DNA from: Amphibalanus amphitrite | Taxonomy: Eukaryota; Arthropoda; Thecostraca; Balanomorpha; Balanidae | Assembly: GCF_019059575.1 (NCBI RefSeq) | Contig: NW_024881673.1 | Location: forward strand, 731,001-795,000 | Direction of reading: 5' to 3' | DNA: 64,000 nucleotides | In this document: positions 1 to 10,992 of the stretch, one piece after another | How positions within the stretch are numbered: the stretch's first letter is position 1 | How the letters are laid out: every line of letters begins with the position of its first letter | Translations under genes and position numbers: made by a program | The notes under the pieces: generated by a model | Databases searched by the model: none | What the model was told of the DNA's origin: nothing | What the model saw: the letters and a program-made list of their open reading frames with translations, nothing else

Positions 1-793
1 CTATAGGTCCGGCGAGTGTTGGTTTTCTACATTTTCGCCCGCCGAAGGGCCGGTGTTATGCCTACCTATTCGCCTGCCGCCGGTGTTACGACCTCCCTCG
101 CCGTTTCGACCCTGATAGGCTGATGGAGCTAGAGCGCCGCGGAGAGAACGAGCGTTTGTGCCGTTACGAGGCACATCGACTGGAAGGTCTCAGGTGAGCC
201 GGTGACCTCTGAGGTCAGGTCAAGTGACCCGGGCACGGGTTCAGTTTTTTCATTAATATTTTCGAAAAAAACGGTCGCAGAACCGCGATTTTGGCATCAT
301 CGTCCTCGCATCGCTCAGGCGAGTCGAATCGTATACTTTTTGTTCGGGTAAGGTTAATTTAAGGTGCTCACCTCGGGTCAAGGTCAGGTCAGCGCCCCAT
401 TGAGTCCATTGGTGGTTTTCCCGGCTCGCTAGGTCCATTTGACCGAGAGTTATTTACGAAAAACCCTTATGACCCAAGTGACGCCATAAATAATAAAAAT
501 GTGGGGGGGGGGGGGCGGCACCCAACACCTAATAGTTTTTTTTTTTGCCGAAAACGGGGCGATAGAGAGCTGAATCTTGTGTTACGTGACCTTTGATCCA
601 AGCCGCATTTTGTGACACCAACTGCATTTTCGCGTCACATCAGATCACGTCATAATTGAACCTCTGCACGATCGTCAGATGTCGCAACTTCACAACGCTC
701 TCAGTGCCAGAGGAGCTTTCACAGGGGGATGGAACTTACAAGACCTATGCAGTATCCTCCAGAGGTCTCAAATCTTGTATATCGGATCTTTTT
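1..793. mobile_element. Fragmented I-family TTAA element
   Basis: Two pieces of the I family (intact copy at 37606-38642) lie back to back. Bases 1 to about 480 resemble the end and middle of I in reverse orientation: GGTCCGGCGAG, then the TTTTCTACAT block, then the segment with ACTTTTTGTTCGGG. From about 500 to 793 the start of I appears in forward orientation, beginning with a long G run and GGCGATAGAGAGC. The copy is diverged and no gene is present. The family assignment is by eye, and the left end is cut by the window. Confidence 0.5.
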
Positions 794-797
794 TTAA

Positions 798-1440
798 CAC
801 TCGCACCGACGGGGGTCTGCGCCAACTTCGTAACGACGGGGGGGGGGCGGATGACCTCCCCCCACCTGAGATCTCGAGAACGAAGCAAGATAGCGACAAG
901 CGGTAAACGGCATCGGATACGGACGGACAAGGTCTACAATTTTTACGAAGGTCATTTTTAGGTCAGGTCAAAGATGACGTTACAAGGGTCAAAAAAAGTC
1001 AAAATGGCGGCGCAAGATATGGAGAGTTTTTCTCGAATAACTTTCGAATTAGTCCAGATAGGAACAAACTAAGGGCATCATCGTGATCCTTTCGTCAATC
1101 CGCATCGAATGATATATATGTTGACCTCAAAAGGTCAAGGTCAAAGGTTGACCTCAGGTCACGTGACCTCGAGGTCATCATGTATATTATTCGATGCGTC
1201 TTGACGAGCTGAACACAATGAGACCATCCGCACGGCTGTATCTTGTTCCTGTACGGAGTTATTGGCAAAAAACCGCTGGTGACCTTTGACGACGTCACAT
1301 GACCTTACAGCTCTGCCCAACAGCAAAACTGACCTCAAGGTAGTGAAGGTTGATCGTATATGAAGTCGTGCATGGTATATGGGGCCATTCAGACCCATTT
1401 TAGTGGTAAAAACAGGGAGTTGATTTTTCCCCCATTTACT
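798..1440 (-). mobile_element. H-family TTAA element, inverted and truncated
   Basis: It starts next to TTAA at 794-797 and matches the reverse complement of H at 18304-19305. It begins with the doubled end (ACTCGCACCGACGGG, a spacer, then a second copy before the G run), followed by the TTACCGCTTGTCGC-equivalent segment and the paired TGACCT blocks. Similarity stops near 1440 at the motif equivalent to CCCATTATAAGTCAATGGG, where a different hairpin sequence takes over. No coding capacity. Confidence 0.6.
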
Positions 1441-2027
1441 TATAACCCGCGAGTTGCTGGGGGGGGGGGGGGCGTTAAACGCCCCCACTTTTTTCGCCGG
1501 GCCATAGCATAAAAACGGCGCGCCGCAGGCGCGCCAAATTTTAGGTACCTGTAGGGAATAGATTGAAGTTTATTGTGACAAAGTTTCAAAAAATCGGTCG
1601 GAAATTTTTGAGATCGAGGTTTTAGTGACGTCATGATTTCTGAGTTTTTGACCAAAAACGGCATATGTTCAAAAAATCATATAAAATCACAGAATAGACA
1701 TACAGACATGCCGTAAACGCCATTAGATTGGCAATACCATGAGCCATCAAATGACTTATCTTCGATTGTTGATTATCGTTCCGCATTTTCCAAAATCTTG
1801 AACTGAACCTTGGCAATTTCTCGTGAGTACTCTACGACCATGATACATGCATTTCTTAAATTGAACTTTTTTAGCCAAACACGTACACATATGATAAAAT
1901 GAATGTCACCATCGTGTTCTACGCCCCAAATTACCCATAAAACATGTGTCACAGGCTGCGAATATCAGTTTTGATTTTCGGGGATATGTGCCTACCCGGT
2001 CGACCTGACCTTGACCCTGACCTATGC
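1441..2027. other. Unassigned repeat-like stretch with a G-run/C-run hairpin
   Basis: At 1456-1487 a G run is followed by GGGCGTTAAACGCCC, which can fold as a hairpin. The same hairpin core (GGGCGTTTAACGCCC) recurs near 3206-3228, so this is probably another family of the same class. The rest is A+T-rich with scattered TGACCT and TGACGTCA-like motifs. No gene is seen. Confidence 0.4.
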
Positions 2028-2031
2028 TTAA

Positions 2032-2942
2032 CCCTCGCCCGCACATGCCATTTTCCCATCCTAGAACGCACATGGGGGGGGGGGTGGTTGCCACCCCCCC
2101 TGCGCCATTTCGTTCCTGTTGGAGATAGAGCTTAGCGGTAAAGACCAAAAAGATTCTTTGGGAAGAGACGAATCCAATGATACCCAGTTTTACCTTCTCA
2201 GGTCACTCATTGACCTTCCAGGTCAGGTCAAACTAAAAAATGTTGCTGTTTTGGGTCACCGTTGGATATCAAGTGCGCTGCTTGTCATATACCGATTACG
2301 ATGCCGTTTTCTGGTGCCAGGCCAGCTATAACCTCTTTGTCACACTACCCGACCAGGTTTTTGCTGCTGAGGTCATTTCAGGTCAAGTTAGGTCAAGGTC
2401 AATTATATGTGTTTGTATGTCTGTGTGTGTCTCTGTGTATACTGATGTGTGCACCGATTGTTTATGTGTCCATATTACATGAAATCATGATCTGAGAAGC
2501 TTTTACCAAAAATGCAGTCAAAAAACTTCACAAAAAGTAAATTCCGCTAGCCTAAAACGCAATTATCTTAGATGACCTAGGTTGACCTTGACCTTGACCT
2601 TGACATCTGTACATCGTCGAACAACATGTTCCATGATAGGTGGGAGGTAAGACTGGCAAGAAAGGCCGAAATCAAGGTGTCAAAAGCTCACAAGGCTCAT
2701 AGCCAACGCAAGATGTTGAGAATTGGCCATTTGGGCCATGACATGACCTGAAAAACAAGGTCATATCTCCGAAACCAAAAACCACAGAAACTTGAAATTT
2801 TCAGTGGACATCAAGAAAGGATAGAGGAGAAGCTATACGAAAAATCAGCTTTCTAGCTCTAAAAATGTTGAGTGCAGAGCAGAAAGACTACCTGGAGGGG
2901 GGGGGGGGGGTGGCAACCACCCCCCCCATGTGCGGGCGAGGG
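2032..2942 (+). mobile_element. A-family piggyBac-like MITE, complete
   Basis: It is flanked by TTAA at 2028-2031 and 2943-2946. The termini are inverted repeats, CCCTCGCCCGCACATG on the left and its reverse complement on the right. The left end carries the terminal motif twice (a second CGCACATGGGG about 40 bases in), the right end once. Each end continues into a G-run/C-run hairpin with core TGGTTGCCA or TGGCAACCA. The interior holds many TGACCT half-sites and a TG-rich microsatellite-like patch near 2405-2470. No transposase ORF, so it is non-autonomous. Assignment to piggyBac rests on the TTAA and the CCC ends. Confidence 0.8.
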
Positions 2943-2946
2943 TTAA

Positions 2947-3269
2947 CTGACCCCTACATGGAGCTGACACCTTTTAGGCCTTATATGATGCATTGTGTTT
3001 TGACAGAGTTTATGACGAGAGGCGCCCATTGCGAAGTCCTGAAGTCCATGCTACTGAAAGCCCGATTTCAGGTGTTTGACCTGACCTTGACCCGACCTGT
3101 GACCTCAAAATTCAACTTTAAAGTACTCATCTGAAGCGTCTCGTCGCGTTCTTTCGTTTGCCGCCTCGTGCGTTTCGCTGCGCCTATTGGTTCTCGAGTT
3201 ATCGGCTGGGGGCGTTTAACGCCCCCCCTCCCAGCAAACGGTGGGTGGCGAAATACCCCAGCAACTGCC
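2947..3269. other. Unassigned repeat remnant with hairpin
   Basis: The stretch contains TGACCT motifs, a TTCTCGAGTTATCGG segment typical of MITE interiors here, and the GGGCGTTTAACGCCC hairpin near 3206-3228. I cannot draw outer boundaries and see no gene. Confidence 0.35.
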
Positions 3270-3627
3270 GGGATAATGGGGAGGTCGCGAAATTGACCTG
3301 ACCTTAGGTCACCAATATCAAAATTCCGAGACATAAAAATTGTAGCTACTAATGACCTTATAACATCCTGCGACATTCAAAGGCCTCCGACATCTACTGT
3401 AGCTCTGGTACGGTGACAAAGTTGCAAAAAAGTGACTTGAGGTTGGGCCATTTAAAGTGATCTGGTGACCTGACCTTAAAAGTTAGGAGGTTCAAACTTG
3501 CACACCATGTGTAAAATTAATGAGAGAATAGTCGTACCAAATTTCGCTGCGCAACGCGCTGCGGTTTTCCCGCTATTTGCGAAAAAACCTCAGGGAGGCG
3601 GATATCCGCCCCCCGTCGGTGCGCGTG
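3270..3627 (-). mobile_element. H-family TTAA element, truncated inverted copy
   Basis: It matches the reverse complement of the first part of H1 (18304 onward): the TTGCACACCATGTGTAAAAT-type segment, the GGTTTTCCCGCTATT segment, the hairpin GGCGGATATCCGCC and the terminus GTCGGTGCGCGTG next to TTAA at 3628-3631. Only one end is present; the other is lost into the J-like sequence. Confidence 0.6.
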
Positions 3628-3640
3628 TTAAGGTGATTAA

Positions 3641-4244
3641 AACCCACGAGCCGCTGGGCGGGGGGCATAAAGTTGCCCCCCACCCTTTACGTTTTGTGAA
3701 ATATCTCCGAAACCTGATGAGCTACGAACGTGAAACTTGGCATAGCTTCAAATGAATACCTAGGCAATGTTTGAGGAAAGTTTGGTGGTTGTAGCACCTA
3801 AGATGACGTCACAGTGACGTCATAAAGTTTTGTCGTTTTCCGATATGGACCGTTTCTGATGACGCTGAGCATGAAACTCAACTGTAAATGAACTAGACAG
3901 CACCTGCTGTCATCCTAAAACATCTAACTACACTTCCATCTAGTTTCTGACCAATAATCGACCCTTTATATTCGGTCTCATATATCTGATGTATCGTGAG
4001 GAATGTGAGAGTCGCAAATCTATAATTCCACTTATGACGTCACTGTGACGTCATTCCGAATGGGATCGACACCAAGTTTGGACACCACCTCGGCTAGGTA
4101 TTCAGGAAGATGTGTGCAAAGTTTCGCTTCTCTATCTCTTCGCGTTGCGACGATATTGTCGCAGAAGTAAAGGGGGGCAACTATATGCCCCCCCCCCAGC
4201 GGCCGGCGCGCGGCGGGTGGCGCGGAGGCCCAGCGGCCGCCGGG
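3641..4244 (+). mobile_element. K-family TTAA element
   Basis: It is bounded by TTAA at 3637-3640 and 4245-4248. The left end reads AACCCACGAGCCGCTGGG and the right end CCCAGCGGCCGCCGGG, an imperfect inverted repeat. The right end is doubled (CCCAGCGGCCGGCGCGCGGC about 45 bases inside). Hairpins with G/C runs lie next to both ends. Two paired palindromic TGACGTCA sites occur, near 3804-3823 and 4034-4053. The flanks TTAAGGTGATTAA occur on both sides of the element. No coding capacity. Confidence 0.6.
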
Positions 4245-4257
4245 TTAAGGTGATTAA

Positions 4258-5436
4258 CCCGCGCCCTGCTGGGGGGGTGTTTGAACACCCCCCCTTGTGG
4301 TTTTTCGCGAATATCTCAAAAACGGCGGCGCGGAGCGCCGCCGTTTTTGGTACACCTTATCATACATCAATTCTACACATTTTGTAAAAATTTCAGACCA
4401 AGGTCATTCAAGGTCAGGTCACCAGGTCACTTGAAGTGACCTCACCTCATAAAAAGTTTCAATGTCTGTCATAGCTACACCGAGTGACCGATCGCTTTGA
4501 AACTTTCAGCGATTGCTAAGAGCAATAGCATGTACAAAATGTATATCTCAGAATTTTGATATCGATGACCTAAGGTCAGGTCAATTTTGCGACCTCCCCA
4601 TTATAAGTCAATGGGAGAAAATTGAAATGCGCCTCCTTTGGACGAAAGACATTATAAACACTCCCAAACACTGAATTACAAGTGGTTTAGACACACTGAA
4701 CATGAAAATGGTGTCCGTGACCCCTGTTTATGCCCTGAGGTCATCTTAGGTCACGAATGGTATCTAACAGTTTTTCGCAAATAGCTTTTGATAGAGACAT
4801 GCTAGAGCGATGAAAACGCCTTAGATGTGTTCAGCTCGACGATACGGATCGACTGATATGCAACATGACCCTTTCCGGTCAGGTCATGACCTTGACCTGA
4901 GGTCAAATTTTCAAGTTGACCTTTCAAGGTCAAGTTATAGTTCATTCGATGCGTCTTGACGAGAGGAACACGATGCCGGTAAAAGTAAGCTCGTACAATG
5001 CTTGGGTCAAAAGTTATTGCAGAAAAACTGTTTCCGAAAAAATCGTCTATTTTGCAGTTTTTGCCCCCTGCAGGCAAAACCGTTGACGTTAGGTCAAATC
5101 TGAGAGAATTACTCAGAAAGGGCGTTAATAGGGCTATCGAATGCGCTTTTCCGCGGCGCTGTAGCTCTATTGGTTCCCGAGTTATGCGTTGGCTTCTTGG
5201 AAATTTTCGACATTCGACCTGGAAATCGGCGAAATTTTGCCTTCAATGACCTCTGGTGACCTGACCTTTGACCTGACCAAAAAATTGACCGAAGTGATTT
5301 CCTCATTATTTTTGACGCTCTTTCGAACGCCGCCTTCCGCGTATCGCTACGTGGCCCAGGAGCCGAGTTAGAAGGGGGGGTGTTCAAACACCCCCCAGCA
5401 GGGCGTGGAAATCCAGGACCCCCAGCCGGGCGCGGG
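4258..5436 (+). mobile_element. F-family piggyBac-like MITE, complete
   Basis: It is bounded by TTAA at 4254-4257 and 5437-5440. Termini are CCCGCGCCCTGCTGGGG and CCCCAGCCGGGCGCGGG, inverted with about two mismatches. The left hairpin core is TGTTTGAACA and the right is TGTTCAAACA. The right end is doubled (a CAGCAGGGCGTGG copy before the terminal one). The interior has dense TGACCT half-sites, including an inverted pair around a TTGCATATCAGTCGAT-type segment. An inverted copy lies at 16931-18104 and a fragment at 31964-33018. Confidence 0.8.
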
Positions 5437-5440
5437 TTAA

Positions 5441-5561
5441 CATGAGTTCAGGTCGGTCACAAGACCTCACCATTAGCTGAGTCAATGTCAATAAGTCATT
5501 GGGGAAAAATTAAAACTGCTATTTTGGCGCCGGGAACGATGTCACACTAACTTAACCCGCG
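5441..5561 (+). mobile_element. I-family element, left fragment
   Basis: It matches the middle of the I element (about 37940-38010), including CACCATTA, GTCATTGGGGAAAAATT and TGGCGCCGGGAACGAT. The match resumes at 9651, so a single I copy was split here by the C-B-D-E chain of insertions. Confidence 0.55.
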
Positions 5562-5565
5562 CCCC

Positions 5566-6730
5566 ACTGGGGGGGGGCTATTTATAGCCCCCCCTCCCGT
5601 TTTTCTGCAATAACTTCCAAACCGCTTGACGTATCGACGCCAAACTTTCAGTACCTTCGGCTGCATCAATTTGACACCTTGTGTCAAAATTTGAACTTCG
5701 TAGCTACCATAGGTCGGCCGGAAATGACGTCAGAGTGACGTCATGTTCGGCCGATTTCGACGCAAAACATTGAACCACGGCAATCGTTCCCAAGGGCTCA
5801 GTTTTTGAGCTAGATCCAATTTCTTTGCATGAGAGGACTCCGAATAGACTGCGCTATCAAACTGCTATCTCGGATTTTTGAAATTTTGAAAATTTTGAAA
5901 ATTTCATATAATGAAATTCAAAATTTACATTTTTACATTTTTTTCAAAAAGTTTTTGACTTTTCCAAAAAACCGGAATATATGTGATAGAACGCGTTATT
6001 ATGACTAACTCTAGCAAGTTTTAGCTAAATATCTTCAAAAATGACCAAGTTATACGCATTATTGCAAAAAATTCACAATTATTAATTTTTCAAATCAATT
6101 TTTCAGCACGTATTTGACATCGTACGCCAATATAAATAGCACCATCGTGTTCCTGAGCTCAAACTGCATCCAATAGACACCTTTTTTGTTGAAAAATTTT
6201 ACCTTCAAAATTTGACCTTTTTTGACCTGAAAGTGACCTGACCCTAAGCTAAATTCGACTCAAAATGACCTCGAATGACACAGACGACATCAAATTCGAA
6301 ATCTTTGGCCTAAATGGACCATAAAACATGTGTCACGTGACCGAGGAATGATATAATATTTTCGTGACCTGTGACGACCTGACCTTGACCTGAAAATCAA
6401 AGCACAAGTTTGGTACCCTCAGGGTATCTAGAACATCTGTTCACGAGTGTGTGAACCAAAAATGAGCCTGATCTGACTTGTAAGACGGCGGCCAGAGCCC
6501 AAAACGTGAACAAGCCAAAATGCTAATAATTTTTACTTTGACCTGACCTGTGACGTCATCGGTGACCTCGAGGTCAATGAAATTAGGTTTCGCTCGACAG
6601 TTTTTCCGGGGCTATCAGACGCCGTTTGAATTTTGACGATCGGCCCAGTAGTTTCGGAGTTAGGAGGGGGGGCTATGAATAGCCCCCCCCCAGTAGGGCG
6701 TGTTATACGCAGACCCCAGTGGGGCGCGGG
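5566..6730 (+). mobile_element. C-family piggyBac-like MITE, copy 1
   Basis: It is bounded by TTAA at 5562-5565 and 6731-6734. The 17-base terminal inverted repeat is perfect (CCCGCGCCCCACTGGGG and its complement). The left hairpin core is CTATTTATAG, the right CTATGAATAG. The right end is doubled: CCCAGTAGGGCGTG, a short spacer, then CCCCAGTGGGGCGCGGG. The interior has a paired TGACGTCA motif near 5724-5743 and several TGACCT blocks. A second copy in the same orientation is at 11901-13074. Confidence 0.85.
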
Positions 6731-6734
6731 TTAA

Positions 6735-7614
6735 CCCTTGCCCGTATTGGTGTTTTTCCAGCCGCGAACGTATAAGGGGGGGGTACGTTGGACCCCCCTT
6801 GCCGTTTTGCCCCTGATCGAGCTAGAACTTCGCGGAAAAAAAAAAAACGAGCGTGTTGCCCGTGACGAGAGGAAGCCGATGATACCCAATTTTAAGGTCC
6901 TAGGTCATTGGTTGACCTTGCAGGTCAGGTCAATGACCCCAAAGGCGGGAAAATCGGGACCTGTTAGAACGTCGTAAAGTGTGGCTGCTATGGGGTTTTT
7001 CGGGGAGCTGATCACGAATATCATGTTAGTTTTTATCACAGATATGATGTCTTCATGTATTTAGGCCAGGTCGGGTCAGGTCAGGTCAACCAGTACGGGT
7101 ATTCGTAGTAGGTGGCAACCGCTTCTGACAGCTTCGTAACATGTTACGAAGGCACCAAAACTACTTCGTAAATGTTCATATGGTTGCTAAATTCGAATTC
7201 AGCTCTAAAAACTGGCCTAGAAACATGTAAAACTCGAAATAAGTGAACCGAGGTCATCAAAGGTCAATGACCTGACCTGACCTTCAGGTGAACTTCACAC
7301 CCACCCTAATGCATGGGGGCAACATCATATCACATGTTTGAACGCTTGAAACCACGAAAAGACTGCAAACGCGCGGCTAATGCGAGCCGATATACGCCGA
7401 ATCGCGATTCCAGCCAAACATGGTCTCGAAAAGTAGGTCACAGGTCACAGGTCATTTGGGTCAGGGTCATACAATTTTCAGGGTAGGTGTGAAATTGATA
7501 AACGCAAGACTACTGAAAGTTTCGTCGCGATCGGCCGCTTTTTACGCGAGTTATTCGCGAAAAACCATGGGGGGGGGTCCGTTCGACCCCCCCCCCCCCC
7601 TATACGGACGAGGG
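6735..7614 (+). mobile_element. B-family piggyBac-like MITE, copy 1
   Basis: It shares TTAA 6731-6734 with C and TTAA 7615-7618 with D. The left end (CCCTTGCCCGTATTGG) is doubled by CGAACGTATAAGG about 25 bases inside. The right end (CTATACGGACGAGGG) is single. Hairpins are present at both ends, for example GGGTCCGTTCGACCC. An inverted, better-preserved copy is at 10093-10988. No ORF of note. Confidence 0.75.
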
Positions 7615-7618
7615 TTAA

Positions 7619-8464
7619 CACGCGCAGTGGAAGGGGGGGGGCGGATTTCGCCCACGCCTCCTGTTTTTCGCCAATAACTCGCGCCGCAAACATGATATTA
7701 ATGTGAAATTTTGGCTACCTGTCCAGAATTGAACTGCGGATCTTTTCGTGCAAGAAATAAAAAAATCGAGTCACAACTTTTCTAGTAATAGCGGTGTAAA
7801 GTCAAACATCCTGCCGCCGCGGCGGCGCGGCGGCGCGGCGGCCGGCGCTAGCCGTTACGCGCCGCCTGAATTGTAGACTGTGCCGGGGCGGGACGGTTCC
7901 GTCTTTACATCGCGCTCCTTACCGCTGATTACATTCGATTCGCGTCAAATTTTGTGAGAAGACTAAGAAATGTACAGGCAATCTTATGGTCAAAGAATTT
8001 TGAAAATCGGCCGGTAACAACTTGAGTTATGAGTGTGTAAACACAAAATTGTGATTGCGGCGTTTCCCGCGTCCGCCGATCCCGCTTCAGCCGGCGACAT
8101 CTTACGCTTAGTAGGCTTCTAACTGCAATATTTATTGTTGGATTTACAAGAAATTCACTATACGTACTCACCAATGTATTTTCTTTCGTATAGTGAAAGA
8201 AAAAAGAAAATCGGCCGGTAACTTTTTGGGTTATCGGCGTGTAAACGCAAAAAAGTCGCTTATATGGCAGATTTGACCACTTTTGACCTCATTTGACCTT
8301 GAAGATATTGACCTAGGGTCATGAAATTCACACACAACAGAGTTCCCATGAGCTTTCAACTACCCTCCAAATTTCGTCTTTCTAGCTCCAGTGGGAGCTG
8401 AGATCTTAGGCCGCCCCCCTTCCACTGGGCGTAGTATGTACTCGCAACCCTTCCACTGCGCGTG
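7619..8464 (+). mobile_element. D-family TTAA element
   Basis: It is flanked by TTAA at 7615-7618 and 8465-8468, with a perfect 16-base inverted repeat (CACGCGCAGTGGAAGG and its complement). It begins CAC rather than CCC. The right end is doubled (CCTTCCACTGGGCGTAG before the terminal copy). A GC-rich block of alternating CGGCGG units lies near 7811-7852. No coding capacity. Confidence 0.75.
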
Positions 8465-8468
8465 TTAA

Positions 8469-9646
8469 CCCGCGCCCCAGTGGCAGTCTCAGCCAACTTC
8501 GCCCTAGTGGGGGGGGGGGCATATGTTACTACCCACCTCTAACTCAAAAAACAAGAGGGCTAGAAAGACGCGGTAAAAAGCAGTCGATAACTCTCAATGC
8601 GTACGTTTGAAAGTATTTCAGTCATTTTTCATCTTAGAGCAATATTGGGGTCACCAGAGGTCATCAAATGTCAAAACTTGCCAATGGTCATAATATTTTT
8701 CAAAAAACATGCCGTTATCTCAGGAACTATGGTAGCTAGAAAAACGCATGGAAGAGCAATCGATAGCTCTTAAACTCTTCTTTTGAAAAGGTCATTATCA
8801 AAATTGACCTCAGGTCAATGAATTAGCCTTAAGAGGGCAAAAACTAAAAAAAATAGCTGTTTTTACGTTAAGTGTTTTTCGACAATAACTTTCGACAACA
8901 AAAATGCACGACATTTCTATTGCCAGAATCATGTTCCTCTCGCCGAGACGCGTCGAATGCACTATAAGTTGACCTTGAAAGGTCAACTTGAAAATTTGAT
9001 CTCAGGTCAAGGTCATGACATGACCGGAAAAGGTCATGCTGCATATCAGTCGATGCGTGTCGGCAAGACAAACACAATGAGACCATCCCCAGCGTTCTAT
9101 CTCTTTCCAATCGCGAGTTATTGGCAAAAATTTGTTTGTAGCCTCAAATGACCTCGGATGACCTTTCTAGAGGCTATCAGCAAAAATGACACCTTGGTCA
9201 TCACGGGTGGTCCAAATCATTGTGATTCTGAAATATTTGGACTGTTCCTATGCGTACACACGGATCTAGAGGCATTTTCATTTTTCTCCATTGACTTGTA
9301 ATGGAAAGGTCACGCCACTGACCTGAACTTAGGTCACGGATGTAAGAAATCCGAGATATGCAAATTGTCGGCGCCCATAACAGCATGCAATCCACCAAGT
9401 TTAAAACCTTTCTGACAAACACTGCAGGCTGGACATGATTGCAATTTTTTTAGGCTTGGTCAGTTAACTTGACCTGGTGACCTGACCTGACATGACCTGG
9501 GGTCAAAAATTTCACACATTGTCCAAAATTGATGTACCAAAAGCTACCCCAAGTGGCGCGGCGCTATGCGCCGCGGTTTTTATTCACACGCAAAAAACGA
9601 GACAGGGTGGTAACATATGCCCCCCCCCCCCCTATTGTGGCGAAGG
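8469..9646 (+). mobile_element. E-family TTAA element
   Basis: The left boundary is TTAA 8465-8468, shared with D. The right boundary reads CTAA at 9647-9650, probably a mutated TTAA. The left end has an outer copy CCCGCGCCCCAGTGG and an inner copy CTTCGCCCTAGTGGGG. The right end is single (CCTATTGTGGCGAAGG). The G-run hairpin shares GGCATATGTTAC with the complement of the right end. The stretch 8868-9150 is related to the inverted middle of F. Confidence 0.6.
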
Positions 9647-9650
9647 CTAA

Positions 9651-10088
9651 CCACATGGAATCGTGATTTCATGCACTCATTGCAAGTTGCAATGTTTCAC
9701 TTTTGTATTGTTGAACTTGTGTGACGTCATTTATGACGTCACTAGGGTCATAATAGTTTTTCGTCAATAACTCCTGATCAAATTGAGCTAGCGAGCCGGG
9801 ACAGCCACCAATGGCATCAGAAAGACCTGCCGAATCGAATGATATGCAAAATGACCTCCTTCGACCAACTTCGTGACCTGGGGGCTCTGACCTGACCGTG
9901 ACCTTAGGTCAACACCACAAGTTGACCTTGCCCGAACAAAAAGTATACCATTCGACGCGCCTGAGCAAGGCGAACACGATGATGCCAAAATCGCAGCTCT
10001 GCAGTAGTTTTTTTGCGAAGATTTTGGCCAAAAACCGAGCCTTGGGCCACTTGACCTGACCTCAGAGGTCACCGGTTGACCTGAGACC
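9651..10088 (+). mobile_element. I-family element, right fragment
   Basis: It continues the I copy broken at 5561. The segment ATCGTGATTTCATGCACTC, the paired TGACGTCA motif at 9722-9741, and the TCAATAACTCCTGATCAAATT and GAATGATATGCAAAATGACC blocks follow the order of 38040-38475. It stops at TTAA 10089-10092, which corresponds to an internal TTAA of I where B was inserted. Confidence 0.6.
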
Positions 10089-10092
10089 TTAA

Positions 10093-10988
10093 CCCTCGCC
10101 GGCACAGGGGGGTTGATGCAACCCCCCCTAAGGTTTTTCGCGAATAACTCGCGTTAAAAGCGGCCGATCGCGACGAAACTTTCAGTACCCTCGCAATGAT
10201 CAATTTTACACCTACCCTGAAAATTTCATGACCCTGACCCCAATGACCTTTGACCTGCGACCTCTTCTCCGAGACCATGTTTGGCCGGAATCGCGATTCG
10301 GCGTATGTCGGCTAACATTAGCCGCGCGTTTGCAAGTTTTTTTTGTGGTTTCAAACGTTCAAACATGTGATTTGATGTCGCTCCCATACATTAGGGTGGG
10401 TGTCAAGGTCACCTGAAGGTCAGGTCAGGTCATTGACCTTTGGTGACCTCGGGTGACCTCGGTTCACTTGTTCGAGTTTTACATGTTTCTAGGCTAGTTT
10501 TTGGAGCTGAATTCGAATTTGGCAACCATTTGAACATTTACGAAGTAGTTTTGGTGCCTTCGTAACATGTTACGAAGCTGTCAGAGGCGGTTGACACGTA
10601 TTACGAATACCCGTCACAACCCCTACCGGTTGACCTGACCTGACCTGACCCGACCTGGTCTAAATGCTTAAAGTCATCATCTCTGATCAAAACTAACACG
10701 ATATTCGTGATCAGCGCCCCGGAAAACCACATAGCAGCCACAATTTACGACTTTCTAACAGGTCCCGATTTTCCCGGTTTTCGGGTCATTGACCTGACCT
10801 GGAAGGTCACCCGATGACCTCTGACCTTAAAATTGGGTATCATCGGCTTCGTCTTGTGACGGGCAACACGCTCGTTTTTTCCGCGAAGCTCTAGCTCGAT
10901 CAGGGGCCAAACGCGAGGGGGGGTCGTACCAAACCCCCCCCCCCCTTTGTGCCGTCGGAGGACGCAAAATGGCCTGTGCCGGCGAGGG
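10093..10988 (-). mobile_element. B-family piggyBac-like MITE, copy 2 (inverted)
   Basis: It is bounded by TTAA at 10089-10092 and 10989-10992, with a perfect 15-base inverted repeat (CCCTCGCCGGCACAG and complement). The end on the right is doubled (CGGAGGACGCAAAATGG lies between the two copies). The interior matches B1 in reverse orientation, including the ATGATACCCAATTTTAAGGT-equivalent block and the ACATGTTACGAAG segment. Confidence 0.8.
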
Positions 10989-10992
10989 TTAA

